From the NCBI RefSeq assembly GCF_040144835.1, contig NZ_CP151632.1, positions 4,216,001 to 4,280,000 on the forward strand: a DNA stretch of 64,000 bases, given 5' to 3'. Under the pieces are notes generated by a model, which worked only from the letters and a program-made list of their open reading frames with translations, ran no database searches and was not told where the DNA came from. Position numbers and translations under genes: made by a program. This DNA comes from Microbacterium sp. LWS13-1.2 (GTDB taxonomy: Bacteria > Actinomycetota > Actinomycetes > Actinomycetales > Microbacteriaceae). This document shows positions 44,833-53,157 of this stretch, in pieces. How positions within the stretch are numbered: the stretch's first letter is position 1; every line of letters begins with the position of its first letter.

Positions 44833-45450
44833 ATGCGTCTGTCGGCATCTGCCGCCATGCTGCTCATCGCGGCAGTAGCGGTCACCGGTTGCGCGGGCCC
44901 GTCCGCCCCCACTGTGGAGCCGTCCGCATCGGTGCCGTCTGCCTCTCCGACGCCGACGCCGACGCCTGCCCACTCAGAGGATCCGAACGATCCCGCGACA
45001 TGGGTGATCACCGAGGCGGGCATGGGGCCGATCGCGTTGGGGATGCCGTTCTCCGACGCGCTGACTCTCATGCCGTCAGGCACCACAAATGATCCGGAGC
45101 GCTGTGGCTGGCTGGCGTGGTGGCATGCGCCGGCCCAGGATTACAACGTCTACACCGCTGGGTCGGGGGACACATCCGACGTCGGCCCCGTCAACGTGGT
45201 CGCGTCGGAGGCGTGGGGGGATCCGACGGTCGCGCCCGGGCCTCGCACGGCAAGCGGAATCGGTGTCGGCTCGACGGTCGACGACGTCCGCGGGGAGTAT
45301 CCCGATGCGGTCGAAGTGGCGGACTCGATCGACTCCTCCATCGTTCACCTCCAGGTCGGACGGATGTTTTTCACTTATCGAGAGGACCCGGTGATCCGCT
45401 CGGTGACCGTGACGACCATGGATGTACCGCCATACGAGCTCTGCGGGTGA
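44833..45450 (+). CDS. Lipoprotein of unknown function
   Basis: I do not recognise a family. The 205-residue product starts with a lipoprotein signal peptide (MRLSASAAMLLIAAVAVTGC, lipobox VTGC), so it should be anchored to the outer face of the membrane. A Ser/Thr/Pro-rich linker follows. The body begins WVITEAGMGPIALGMPFSDAL, wording seen in several secreted actinobacterial proteins, and contains only two or three further Cys. GAAGGAG lies upstream of the ATG. No partner gene is evident. Confidence 0.75.
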   Translation: MRLSASAAMLLIAAVAVTGCAGPSAPTVEPSASVPSASPTPTPTPAHSEDPNDPATWVITEAGMGPIALGMPFSDALTLMPSGTTNDPERCGWLAWWHAPAQDYNVYTAGSGDTSDVGPVNVVASEAWGDPTVAPGPRTASGIGVGSTVDDVRGEYPDAVEVADSIDSSIVHLQVGRMFFTYREDPVIRSVTVTTMDVPPYELCG

Positions 45451-45490
45451 CAGGGGGCTAGCGCTGACAGGGCGCCAGCTCTCGCCGCCG

Positions 45491-45496
45491 TAGGCT
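45491..45496 (+). promoter_or_regulatory. -10 element (TAGGCT) of the kinase-truB operon
   Basis: TAGGCT ends 6 nt before the ATG at 45503. Confidence 0.55.
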
Positions 45497-45502
45497 GGGA
45501 CC

Positions 45503-46183
45503 ATGCGCCTTCCCGTCACGCCGACCACGACGCTGTGGCGCGAACTGCGCGACCGCGTCCGGCGCCGCAACGCCGGCGGCCGCATCATCGTCGCGGTCGA
45601 CGGGCTGGACGGCGCCGGCAAGACGGTGTTCGCCGACGGGCTCGCAGAGGTGTTCGCCGAGACCGGCGACGCGGTGTTCCGAGCCGGCATCGACGGCTTC
45701 CACCGGCCCCGGAGCGAGCGCTACCTGCGCGGCCGCCGCAGCCCCGAGGGCTTCTACCGCGACTCCTTCGACTATGCGACCTTCCGGCGCGTGCTGATCG
45801 ACCCGTTCCGCGACGGCGCGCAGACCGCGGGCACCACCGGCTTCCAGCTGGCGGCGTTCGACGTCGTCCGCGATGCTCCCGTCGAGTCGCAGTGGGTCAC
45901 CGCGCCTCTGGATGCGGTGCTCGTGGTGGACGGCGTCTTCCTGCACCGGCCCGAGCTTCGAGACCTGTGGGACTGGTCGATCTGGCTCGACGTGCCGTTC
46001 GACGTGTCCTACGCGCGTATGGCGTTGCGAGATGGCTGCGACCCCGACCCCGATGCGCCCTCGAACGCCCGCTACCGGCAGGGGCAGGAGATCTACCTCC
46101 GCGAGGCGCGGCCGCGGGAGGCGGCATCGGTCATCGTCGACAACGTCGATCTCGCGCACCCCCGGATCGTCGGGCCCAGCTGA
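45503..46183 (+). CDS. Uridine kinase-like P-loop NTPase
   Basis: The 226-residue cytoplasmic protein has Walker A GLDGAGKT, a short lid, and DGVFLHRPELRDLWDWSIWLDV in the style of uridine/cytidine kinases and related phosphoribulokinase-fold proteins. It probably phosphorylates a nucleoside or similar small molecule, but the substrate is not fixed by sequence. The ATG follows TAGGCT by 6 nt. Its stop overlaps the truB ATG by one base, so the two are translationally coupled. Confidence 0.8.
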   Translation: MRLPVTPTTTLWRELRDRVRRRNAGGRIIVAVDGLDGAGKTVFADGLAEVFAETGDAVFRAGIDGFHRPRSERYLRGRRSPEGFYRDSFDYATFRRVLIDPFRDGAQTAGTTGFQLAAFDVVRDAPVESQWVTAPLDAVLVVDGVFLHRPELRDLWDWSIWLDVPFDVSYARMALRDGCDPDPDAPSNARYRQGQEIYLREARPREAASVIVDNVDLAHPRIVGPS

Positions 46184-47130
46184 TGGCGGCGCCCGGAATC
46201 CTGCTCGTCGACAAGCCCGGTGGCATCACCTCGCACGACGTCGTCGCACGGGCGCGCCGCGCACGGGGCACGCGCAAGATCGGCCACGCCGGAACGCTCG
46301 ACCCGATGGCGACGGGCCTGCTCGTCCTCGGCGTCGAAGGCGCGACGCGGCTGCTCACGTTCATCGTCGGACTCGACAAGACCTACGAAGCCACGATCCG
46401 GCTGGGCGTCGCGACCGACACCGACGACGCGGAGGGGACGGTCGTCTCGGTGACGGATGCCGCATCCCTCGACTCCCAGGCCATCACGGCCGGCGTCGCG
46501 GCTCTCACCGGCCGGATCTCGCAGGTTCCCAGCACGTATTCGGCGATCAAGGTCGACGGGCGTCGTGCCTACGACCTCGCGCGCGCGGGAGAGGATGTGC
46601 AGCTCAAGGCGCGCGAGGTCACGGTGTCGCGGTTCGAGGTCCTCGCCGAGCGGCGCCGCTCGACAGGCTCGCAGGCCGCGATCACGGACGGAGGAACCGC
46701 GAGCGTGGACTCGGCGATGTCGGGCGTCATCGACCTCGACGTCGTCGTCGACTGCTCGAGCGGCACGTACATCCGCTCGCTCGCGCGTGACCTCGGCTCG
46801 GCGCTCGGCGTGGGCGGGCACCTCACGGCGCTGCGGCGCACGCGCATCGGCCCGTTCGACGTGGCCGGGGCGCCCGGCGTCGAGGACCTCGCCGACGCGA
46901 CGATGGTCGACCCGGCGACCGCGGCAGGTGCGGTGCTCGGCCAGTTCGAGGTGACCGCCGACGAGGCGCGCGACCTCCGCCACGGCAAGCGGCTGATCGG
47001 GGCTGCCGGACGCCTTCACACGACACCGGCGGCGGCGATCGACCCCGACGGCGCCCTCGTCGGTGTCGTCGAGCGCCGGGGCGACGATGTCAAGAGCGCG
47101 ATGAACATGCCCGAGGAGGCCGCCCGATGA
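46183..47130 (+). CDS. truB: tRNA pseudouridine synthase B
   Basis: TruB makes pseudouridine 55 in the T arm of tRNAs. The 315-residue product has the catalytic KIGHAGTLDPMATGLL (Asp40), the YSAIKVDGRRAYDLAR block and SGTYIRSLARDLG. A Ser/Thr/Gly-rich insertion of about 25 residues (ERRRSTGSQAAITDGG) interrupts the region before DLDVVVDCSSG. A C-terminal PUA-like part follows. The ATG overlaps the kinase stop, and the next gene overlaps it by 4 bases. It is the usual downstream neighbour of rbfA, here displaced by about 2.5 kb. Confidence 0.96.
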   Translation: MAAPGILLVDKPGGITSHDVVARARRARGTRKIGHAGTLDPMATGLLVLGVEGATRLLTFIVGLDKTYEATIRLGVATDTDDAEGTVVSVTDAASLDSQAITAGVAALTGRISQVPSTYSAIKVDGRRAYDLARAGEDVQLKAREVTVSRFEVLAERRRSTGSQAAITDGGTASVDSAMSGVIDLDVVVDCSSGTYIRSLARDLGSALGVGGHLTALRRTRIGPFDVAGAPGVEDLADATMVDPATAAGAVLGQFEVTADEARDLRHGKRLIGAAGRLHTTPAAAIDPDGALVGVVERRGDDVKSAMNMPEEAAR

Positions 47131-47495
47131 TCCTGTGGTTCACGATCGCGCAGGTCGTCGTCGCGGTCGCGGCAGGTCTCTTCTGCGTGATCGCCGGTCT
47201 CGCCGGCCGGCGGCCGAGCGACTGGACGGTCGGCGCTCTCGCCCTGGTCGAGCTCCTGCTCCTCGCGCAGGTCGTCATCGCGATCATCGCGCCGTTCGCG
47301 GGCAATCCGCCGTCGGGGAGCCTCCTGGAGTTCTGGGTCTACCTCATCTCCGCCGTGCTGCTGCCCGTCGCCGCCGTCGCGTGGGCGCTGCTCGAGCGCA
47401 GCCGTTGGAGCACGGTGATCATGGGCATCGCGGCGCTGTCCATCGCGGTCATGGTCTGGCGTATGCAGGTGATCTGGACCGTCCAGCTCGCCTGA
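47127..47495 (+). CDS. Small four-helix membrane protein downstream of truB
   Basis: The 122-residue product has four predicted membrane helices with few charged residues (IAQVVVAVAAGLFCVIAGLAG, ALALVELLLLAQVVIAIIAPF, YLISAVLLPVAAVAWALLE, and a C-terminal helix). I do not recognise a function. The ATG overlaps the truB stop as ATGA, so it is translationally coupled to truB and was probably kept with it. Similar small proteins are common at this place in Microbacteriaceae as far as I recall. Confidence 0.75.
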   Translation: MILWFTIAQVVVAVAAGLFCVIAGLAGRRPSDWTVGALALVELLLLAQVVIAIIAPFAGNPPSGSLLEFWVYLISAVLLPVAAVAWALLERSRWSTVIMGIAALSIAVMVWRMQVIWTVQLA

Positions 47496-47498
47496 CGG

Positions 47499-47511
47499 CC
47501 GTCGCGCGTCG
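47499..47511 (+). repeat. 13-mer CCGTCGCGCGTCG, copy 1
   Basis: Exact copies occur at 47543-47555 and 57169-57181, all in intergenic DNA. This one begins 4 nt after a stop codon. Confidence 0.5.
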
Positions 47512-47542
47512 CCGCGGCCGCCGGCGCCGCGCCCCCGGAATG

Positions 47543-47555
47543 CCGTCGCGCGTCG
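47543..47555 (+). repeat. 13-mer CCGTCGCGCGTCG, copy 2
   Basis: Second exact copy of the 13-mer, 32 bp downstream of the first in the same intergenic gap. Confidence 0.5.
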
Positions 47556-47586
47556 TCGTGGCGGAACCGGTGCCCGCAGCACGAAC

Positions 47587-47592
47587 TAAACT
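47587..47592 (+). promoter_or_regulatory. -10 element (TAAACT) of the membrane protein/ribF pair
   Basis: TAAACT ends 9 nt before the ATG at 47602, slightly longer than the usual leaderless spacing. Confidence 0.45.
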
Positions 47593-47601
47593 CGTCTGGT
47601 T

Positions 47602-48045
47602 ATGTCGTCTTCCGTCCGCCCCCGCATGACCGGCATCGGCCGCGTGCTCGTGATCGTCTACGCGATCATGGCCCTCGGCGCCACCGGTCGGTCCTTCGTG
47701 CAGATCGTCGAGCGCTTCGACGAGGCGCCGCTCGCCTACACGCTCTCGGCGCTCTCGGCGCTCGTGTACATCGTCGCCACGCTGGCTCTGGTCTTCGCCG
47801 GCCGACGCGGGTGGTACATGGTGGCTTGGGTCGCGATCGTGTTCGAGCTCGTCGGCGTGCTGATCGTCGGCACGCTGAGCTTCGTGATGCCGGAGCTGTT
47901 CGCCCACCCGACCGTCTGGTCCTGGTTCGGCTCGGGCTACCTCTTCGTGCCCCTCGTGCTGCCGTTCCTCGGTCTCTGGTGGCTGGCGACGCATCGTCCT
48001 GTCGCGCAGCGCGCTGCGGCGGCACCTGCGGTGGTCTCGTCGTGA
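47602..48045 (+). CDS. Small four-helix membrane protein upstream of ribF
   Basis: The 147-residue product has four membrane helices (VLVIVYAIMALGATGRSFV, ALSALVYIVATLALVFAG, MVAWVAIVFELVGVLIVG, YLFVPLVLPFLGLWWL) and a short Ala-rich tail. The function is unknown to me. Its stop overlaps the ribF GTG by 4 bases, so ribF translation probably depends on it. Apart from topology it shows no clear similarity to the small membrane protein at 47127. Confidence 0.78.
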   Translation: MSSSVRPRMTGIGRVLVIVYAIMALGATGRSFVQIVERFDEAPLAYTLSALSALVYIVATLALVFAGRRGWYMVAWVAIVFELVGVLIVGTLSFVMPELFAHPTVWSWFGSGYLFVPLVLPFLGLWWLATHRPVAQRAAAAPAVVSS

Positions 48046-49013
48046 TCGTCTTCCGGGACCCCCGCGACGTGCCCGCAGGCTTCGGGCCGTCCGTCGTCGC
48101 GATCGGCAAGTTCGACGGCGTGCACTCGGGCCACCGAGCCGTCATCGATCGGGCACAGGTGGATGCCGAAGCCTCAGGCTCGCGCGTCGTCGCCGTGACG
48201 TTCGACCGCAATCCGCTCGCGCTGCTGCGCCCCGAGCTGTGTCCTGACAGCCTGGTCGGCGTCGACCAGAAGCTGCGTCTCCTCGCCGATGCGGGAGTGG
48301 ATGCGACGCTGATGCTCACGTTCGATCGCGCTCTCGCCGACCTCGGTGCCCGGGAGTTCGTCGAGCATGTGCTCGTCGGAGCGCTGGGCGTGCGGATCGT
48401 GATGGTCGGCGCCGACTTCCGCTTCGGTCGCGGCGGCGCGGGCAACCCCGAGCTGCTGCGCGAGCTCGGCGCCGAGTTCGGCTTCGAGGTGGACGTCGTC
48501 GACGACGTGCGTGCGATCGACGCCGGGCGGCGCGTGTCGTCGACGTGGGTGCGCGAGCTCCTGGACGCCGGAGACGTCGCCGGCGCGACCCGCCTGCTCG
48601 GACGCCCTCACGCCGTGCGCGGCGAGGTCGTGCACGGGCTCAAGCGCGGACGTCAGCTCGGCTTCCCGACGGCGAATCTGTCGCCGGGCCTCGAGGGGTT
48701 CGTCCCCGCCGAGGGCGTGTACGCCGGCTGGCTGGTCGACGAGGGGATGCCGCAGGACGGCGCATCCGCGCCGCGCAGCAGCGTGCGCTATCCGGCGGCG
48801 ATCAGCATCGGCACGAACCCGACGTTCGACGACATCGACGTGCGTCAGGTCGAGGCATATGTGCTCGACGAGACGGACCTCGACCTGTACGGACACGTCG
48901 TCGAGATCGAGTTCGTCTCGCGGATCCGCGGTATGGTCGCGTTCGAGGGGGTCGACGCCCTCATCGCCCAGATGTCCGACGACATCGTTCGGGTTCGGCG
49001 GGAGCTCAGCTGA
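48042..49013 (+). CDS. ribF: Bifunctional riboflavin kinase / FAD synthetase
   Basis: The enzyme makes FMN from riboflavin and FAD from FMN. The 323-residue product has an N-terminal nucleotidyltransferase domain with AIGKFDGVHSGHRAVI and a C-terminal riboflavin kinase domain with GEVVHGLKRGRQLGFPTANL and the SIGTNPTFDD block. A short insertion (QDGASAPRSS) lies in the kinase. The GTG overlaps the stop of the preceding membrane-protein gene. Its location after truB matches the ancestral order in actinobacteria. Confidence 0.96.
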   Translation: MIVFRDPRDVPAGFGPSVVAIGKFDGVHSGHRAVIDRAQVDAEASGSRVVAVTFDRNPLALLRPELCPDSLVGVDQKLRLLADAGVDATLMLTFDRALADLGAREFVEHVLVGALGVRIVMVGADFRFGRGGAGNPELLRELGAEFGFEVDVVDDVRAIDAGRRVSSTWVRELLDAGDVAGATRLLGRPHAVRGEVVHGLKRGRQLGFPTANLSPGLEGFVPAEGVYAGWLVDEGMPQDGASAPRSSVRYPAAISIGTNPTFDDIDVRQVEAYVLDETDLDLYGHVVEIEFVSRIRGMVAFEGVDALIAQMSDDIVRVRRELS

Positions 49014-49077
49014 CCCGCTGGGTGGCGGCATCCTTCGCCCGTTGCGGCCAGCCATAGACCGGCGTACGTGGTCGGCC

Positions 49078-49083
49078 TACGAT
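49078..49083 (+). promoter_or_regulatory. -10 element (TACGAT) of the small membrane-protein gene
   Basis: TACGAT ends 6 nt before the GTG at 49090. Confidence 0.5.
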
Positions 49084-49089
49084 CGAGGC

Positions 49090-49470
49090 GTGCACGCGCT
49101 GGTCCTCATGGCCGCCGACGCAGCGGCCTCCGACTCCCCGAACCTGTGGGGTGCCCTCGGGTGCGCGGTCGCGTTCTCGGCCTCGCTGCTGGCGACGCTC
49201 GACGCGTTCGCCGACCTGATCCTCGCGCGTGGCGGCTCACCCGCCGGCCGGCTCACCCCGGGTATCGGGATGAAGTTCGCCTCCAAGCTGATCGCCGCGG
49301 CGATCGCGGTCGTGTCGGCGGCGATCGTCCTCGTGCTCGACGACAACTGGTTCGCGTTCACGACTCTGTCCATCGCCTTCGTCGTGGTCGTCGGCATCGG
49401 GGTGGTCGTGCTGCTGCGGCAGGCGAAGACCAGCGTCGCCGACCCGGCGCGGCCGGGACCCGGCGGCTGA
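49090..49470 (+). CDS. Small membrane protein of unknown function
   Basis: The 126-residue product has about three hydrophobic segments (ALGCAVAFSASLLATLDAFADLIL, LIAAAIAVVSAAIVLVL, TLSIAFVVVVGIGVVVLL) and a short Pro/Gly tail. No family is recognised. The GTG is fixed by the -10 element 6 nt upstream; the longer open frame upstream lies inside ribF. It lies just before the deoxyribose operon but appears to have its own promoter. Confidence 0.65.
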   Translation: MHALVLMAADAAASDSPNLWGALGCAVAFSASLLATLDAFADLILARGGSPAGRLTPGIGMKFASKLIAAAIAVVSAAIVLVLDDNWFAFTTLSIAFVVVVGIGVVVLLRQAKTSVADPARPGPGG

Positions 49471-49525
49471 GATCGCCACCACGGCACAGATGCTCGCGAC
49501 GTCCGGGCGAGCAGCGGTCGTGACG

Positions 49526-49545
49526 GTTTGCTCATCTGAGCAAAC
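49526..49545. promoter_or_regulatory. Palindromic operator of the deoxyribose operon
   Basis: GTTTGCTCATCTGAGCAAAC is a perfect palindrome (9-bp arms, 2-nt centre) 67 bp before the regulator gene. It is A+T-richer than its surroundings. Position and form fit the binding site of the SorC/DeoR-type regulator encoded next, which would be autoregulatory. Confidence 0.75.
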
Positions 49546-49611
49546 TCTGTGCAGATGTTGGTGACGACCGCGCGGGTGTGTCAGCCTGGAGGGGACGACG
49601 AAGGGAGGATC

Positions 49612-50553
49612 GTGGACGCCGTCGACGAACTTCTCTCGATCCGAGCCGCCGAGCTCTACTACGAGGAGAACCTCACGCAGGAGGAGATCGGCCGGAGCCT
49701 GCAGATCACCCGGTGGAAAGTGGGCCGCCTCCTGACGCAGGCCAAGGAGGAGGGTTTCGTCCGCATCGAGATCCTTCACTCGCGCGCACGGCGTCCGCAG
49801 CTCGAGCGTCGGCTCCGCGACGAGCGCGGCGTCTCAGCGGTCGTCGTCTCGCGCGCCGGCGTGCGCAACGAGGACGAGCTCCAGCAGCGCGTGGCACAGG
49901 CTGCCGCCGACTATCTCACCGCCCTGCGACCCAGCCCCCGTGTGCTCGGCGTCAGCTGGGGGCGCACGCTGTCCGACATCGCGCACCACCTCCGCGACGG
50001 CTGGTCCTCCGGCACCGACGTCGTGCAGATCAACGGCGGCGTCAGCATGAGCCAGCGGCCGGGCACAGCAGCCGCCACTGCGGTCAGCATCGCCCAGAAG
50101 GGCGGCGGTGCCGCGGCCCTGCTGCCCAGCCCCGCGATCCTCGAGCACCGCGCGACCAAGGAGGCCATCGAGGCGGACCGCATGGTCGCCCGCGTCCTCG
50201 AGACGGCGCGCTCCGCCGCCGCGTACCTCTTCAGCGCCGGTGCGGCAGATCACCGCTCGGTCCACGTCGACAGCGGGTATCTCACTCCGGCCGACATCGA
50301 CCGCCTCGTCGCGGCCGGCGCCGTCGGCGATGTGCTCGGACGCTACATCGGCGCGGACGGCCGCGTCGTCGACCACGACCTGGACGCCCGCACGGTGGGT
50401 ATCTCCCTCGACGAGCTCCGCGGCGCCGACGTCGCGATCGCCGTCATCGCGGGCGAAACCAAACGAGAGGTCGCCGCCGCAGTGGTCGCCTCAGGCCTGT
50501 GCTCGGTACTGGTCACCGACGAATCCACCGCACGCCACCTGCTCGATTCATGA
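49612..50553 (+). CDS. deoR: SorC/DeoR-type sugar-binding transcriptional regulator
   Basis: The 313-residue product has an N-terminal helix-turn-helix (LTQEEIGRSLQITRWKVGRLL) and a SorC-type effector domain (about 60-310; VLGVSWGRTLSDIA, INGGVSMS) that binds sugar phosphates. The family includes Bacillus DeoR, which responds to deoxyribose 5-phosphate. The adjoining deoC supports the same effector. The GTG has GGGAGG 4-9 nt upstream; an ATG at 49549 lies next to the operator and is less likely. It should repress the deoC-aldehyde dehydrogenase operon by binding the 49526 palindrome. Confidence 0.88.
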   Translation: MDAVDELLSIRAAELYYEENLTQEEIGRSLQITRWKVGRLLTQAKEEGFVRIEILHSRARRPQLERRLRDERGVSAVVVSRAGVRNEDELQQRVAQAAADYLTALRPSPRVLGVSWGRTLSDIAHHLRDGWSSGTDVVQINGGVSMSQRPGTAAATAVSIAQKGGGAAALLPSPAILEHRATKEAIEADRMVARVLETARSAAAYLFSAGAADHRSVHVDSGYLTPADIDRLVAAGAVGDVLGRYIGADGRVVDHDLDARTVGISLDELRGADVAIAVIAGETKREVAAAVVASGLCSVLVTDESTARHLLDS

Positions 50554-50605
50554 GCAGCGCAGCGCGACTTCACTCCCATCCCACAGACGAAAGCCAGGTC
50601 AGGAC

Positions 50606-51613
50606 ATGTCAGGCACCTCCATCGTGACGCTCCCCGAGCGGGCCGTCGAGCTGCTCGGCGGGCAGCCGGACGACACCACCCTGCGGCGATATCTGCACGG
50701 CCTTCCCGGCGTCGACGCGGTCGGTCTCGAACAGCGTGCCGCCGGGCTGGGCACGCGATCCATCAAGACCACGTCGAAGGCGTGGGCGCTCGACAAGATC
50801 ATCGAGCTGATCGACCTCACGACCCTCGAAGGCGCCGACACTCCCGGCAAGGTGCGCTCGCTGGTGGCGAAGGCACTGAATCCGGATGCCTCGGATCCGA
50901 CGTGCCCGCGCGTGGCCGCGGTCTGCGTGTACGGCGACATGGTGCCGCATGCCGTCGAGGCGCTCGGGTCGGCCCACGGCGACCCCGACGAGGGCGGAGT
51001 GAGCGTCGCCGCCGTAGCCACCGCGTTCCCGAGCGGTCGGGCATCTCTCGACATCAAGCTCGCCGACACCGCCGAGGCGGTGGCGCACGGCGCCGACGAG
51101 ATCGACATGGTGATCGACCGCGGTGCCTTCCTCGCCGGCCGCTACGGTCTCGTGTTCGACCAGATCGCGCGGGTGAAGCAGGCGTGCCGCCGCGAGGACG
51201 GCAGCTACGCGTCGCTCAAGGTGATCCTCGAGACGGGCGAGCTCAACACCTACGACAACATCAAGCGCGCGTCGTGGCTCGCGATCCTCGCGGGCGGCGA
51301 CTTCATCAAGACGTCGACGGGCAAGGTGCAGCCCGCGGCGACGCTGCCGGTGACGCTGCTCATGCTCGAGGTCGTGCGCGACTGGCATCGGGCCACCGGT
51401 GAGAAGGTCGGCGTCAAGCCGGCCGGCGGCATCCGCACGTCCAAGGACGCCATCAAGTACCTCGTCACGGTCGCCGAGACCGTCGGCGAGGAGTGGCTGC
51501 AGCCGCACCTGTTCCGCTTCGGAGCGTCCAGCCTCCTCAACGACGTGCTGCTGCAGCGCCAGAAGCTGAAGACCGGCCACTACTCCGGTGCCGACTACGT
51601 GACCATCGACTGA
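50606..51613 (+). CDS. deoC: Deoxyribose-phosphate aldolase
   Basis: DeoC splits 2-deoxyribose 5-phosphate into glyceraldehyde 3-phosphate and acetaldehyde. The 335-residue product is of the longer type (E. coli 259). It has the TIM-barrel DEIDMVIDRGAFLAG, the Schiff-base Lys in DFIKTSTGK, and the second conserved Lys in GVKPAGGIR. An N-terminal extension of about 60 residues (to RSIKTTSKAWALDKI) precedes the barrel. AGGTCAGGA lies upstream of the ATG. The acetaldehyde product explains the aldehyde dehydrogenases encoded next. Confidence 0.95.
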   Translation: MSGTSIVTLPERAVELLGGQPDDTTLRRYLHGLPGVDAVGLEQRAAGLGTRSIKTTSKAWALDKIIELIDLTTLEGADTPGKVRSLVAKALNPDASDPTCPRVAAVCVYGDMVPHAVEALGSAHGDPDEGGVSVAAVATAFPSGRASLDIKLADTAEAVAHGADEIDMVIDRGAFLAGRYGLVFDQIARVKQACRREDGSYASLKVILETGELNTYDNIKRASWLAILAGGDFIKTSTGKVQPAATLPVTLLMLEVVRDWHRATGEKVGVKPAGGIRTSKDAIKYLVTVAETVGEEWLQPHLFRFGASSLLNDVLLQRQKLKTGHYSGADYVTID

Positions 51614-51627
51614 GCCGGGAAGAAGAC

Positions 51628-53157
51628 ATGAGTTTCCTCGAATACGCGCCCGCCCCCGAGTCGCGGGCGATCCTGTCCCTCAAGCCCGAGTACGGGCTGT
51701 TCATCGACGGCGACTTCCGCGCCGGGTCCGGCGAGCCGTTCGCCACCATCTCGCCCGCCGACGAGAAGCACATCGCCACGATCGCCTCGGCGAGCGACGC
51801 GGATGTCGACGCCGCCGTCGCGGCCGCGCGCCGCGCCTACGACCGGACGTGGTCGAGGATGAGCGGGCGCGACCGCGGCAAGTACCTGTTCCGGATCGCC
51901 CGGCTCGTGCAGGAGCGCGCGCGGGAGCTCGCCGTCGCCGAGAGCCTCGACAACGGCAAGCCGATCAAGGAGAGCCGCGACGTCGATGTGCCGCTCGTCG
52001 CGGCGTGGTTCTTCTACTACGCTGGGTGGGCCGACAAGCTCGACTACGCGGGCCTCGGCGCCGACCCGCGATCCCTCGGTGTCGCCGGTCAGATCATCCC
52101 GTGGAACTTCCCGCTGCTCATGCTGGCGTGGAAGATCGCCCCGGCGCTCGCTGCCGGCAACACCGTGGTCCTGAAGCCCGCCGAGACCACGCCGCTGTCG
52201 GCGCTCATCTTCGCGGAGATCCTGCAGCAGGCCGATCTGCCGCCCGGCGTCGTGAACATCGTGACCGGCGCCGGCGCCACGGGTGCGGCGCTGGTGCGGC
52301 ATCCCGACGTGAACAAGGTCGCCTTCACCGGTTCGACCCCCGTCGGGCGCGAGATCGCGAAGGCCGTCGCCGGCACCGACAAGAAGCTCACGCTCGAGCT
52401 CGGCGGCAAGGCGGCGAACATCGTGTTCGAGGACGCCCCCATCGACCAGGCGATCGAGGGCATCGTCAACGGCATCTTCTTCAACCAGGGACACGTCTGC
52501 TGCGCCGGCAGCCGCCTGCTGGTGCAGGAGTCGATCCACGACGAGGTCGTCGACCGGCTGAAGTCCCGCCTGTCGACGCTCCGCCTCGGCGACCCGCTCG
52601 ACAAGAACACCGACATCGGAGCGATCAACTCGCGCGAGCAGCTCGATCGCATCCGCGAGCTCAGCAAGATCGGCGAGGACGAGGGCGCCGAGCGCTGGAG
52701 CGCGCCCTGCGTCATCCCCGAGAACGGGTTCTGGTTCGCGCCGACGATCTTCACGAACGTGCAGGCCAGCCATCGCATCGCCCGTGACGAGATCTTCGGA
52801 CCGGTGCTGTCGGTGCTGACGTTCCGCACGCCCGCCGAGGCGATCGAGAAGGCCAACAACACCCCGTACGGTCTCTCGGCCGGCATCTGGACCGACAAGG
52901 GCTCGCGCATCCTCGCCGTCGCCGACCGCCTGCGGGCAGGCGTGGTGTGGGCGAACACCTTCAACCGGTTCGACCCGTCGTCGCCCTTCGGCGGCTACAA
53001 GGAGTCCGGCTACGGCCGCGAGGGGGGCCGCCACGGCCTCGCCGCGTATCTCAAGGGCGCGGCGAGCGTCGGCCCCCGGTCGTTGAGCGAGCCTGCGAGT
53101 CGAAACGCAGAGACGAAACGCGTACCCGCCCGTTCCAAGAAGGAGGTCTCCGCATGA
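51628..53157 (+). CDS. Aldehyde dehydrogenase (full-length, deoC operon)
   Basis: The enzyme oxidises an aldehyde, probably acetaldehyde from DeoC, with NAD(P). The 509-residue product has the cofactor motifs IIPWNFPLLMLAWK and FTGSTPVGREI, the general base Glu257 in LELGGK and the nucleophile Cys291 in NQGHVCCAG. The last 30 residues (RSLSEPASRNAETKR) are not part of the fold and are encoded by a copy of the dispersed hairpin repeat. The next gene overlaps by 4 bases and encodes an ALDH-like partner without a catalytic domain. Confidence 0.94.
   Translation: MSFLEYAPAPESRAILSLKPEYGLFIDGDFRAGSGEPFATISPADEKHIATIASASDADVDAAVAAARRAYDRTWSRMSGRDRGKYLFRIARLVQERARELAVAESLDNGKPIKESRDVDVPLVAAWFFYYAGWADKLDYAGLGADPRSLGVAGQIIPWNFPLLMLAWKIAPALAAGNTVVLKPAETTPLSALIFAEILQQADLPPGVVNIVTGAGATGAALVRHPDVNKVAFTGSTPVGREIAKAVAGTDKKLTLELGGKAANIVFEDAPIDQAIEGIVNGIFFNQGHVCCAGSRLLVQESIHDEVVDRLKSRLSTLRLGDPLDKNTDIGAINSREQLDRIRELSKIGEDEGAERWSAPCVIPENGFWFAPTIFTNVQASHRIARDEIFGPVLSVLTFRTPAEAIEKANNTPYGLSAGIWTDKGSRILAVADRLRAGVVWANTFNRFDPSSPFGGYKESGYGREGGRHGLAAYLKGAASVGPRSLSEPASRNAETKRVPARSKKEVSA
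53076..53122. repeat. Dispersed repeat (copy B) inside the ALDH 3' end
   Basis: CCGGTCGTTGAGCGAG and GAGACGAAACGCG flank a short variant middle; it matches the 5' arm of copy A. Here it is read in another frame as coding DNA, giving the ALDH a short alien tail. Confidence 0.7.
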
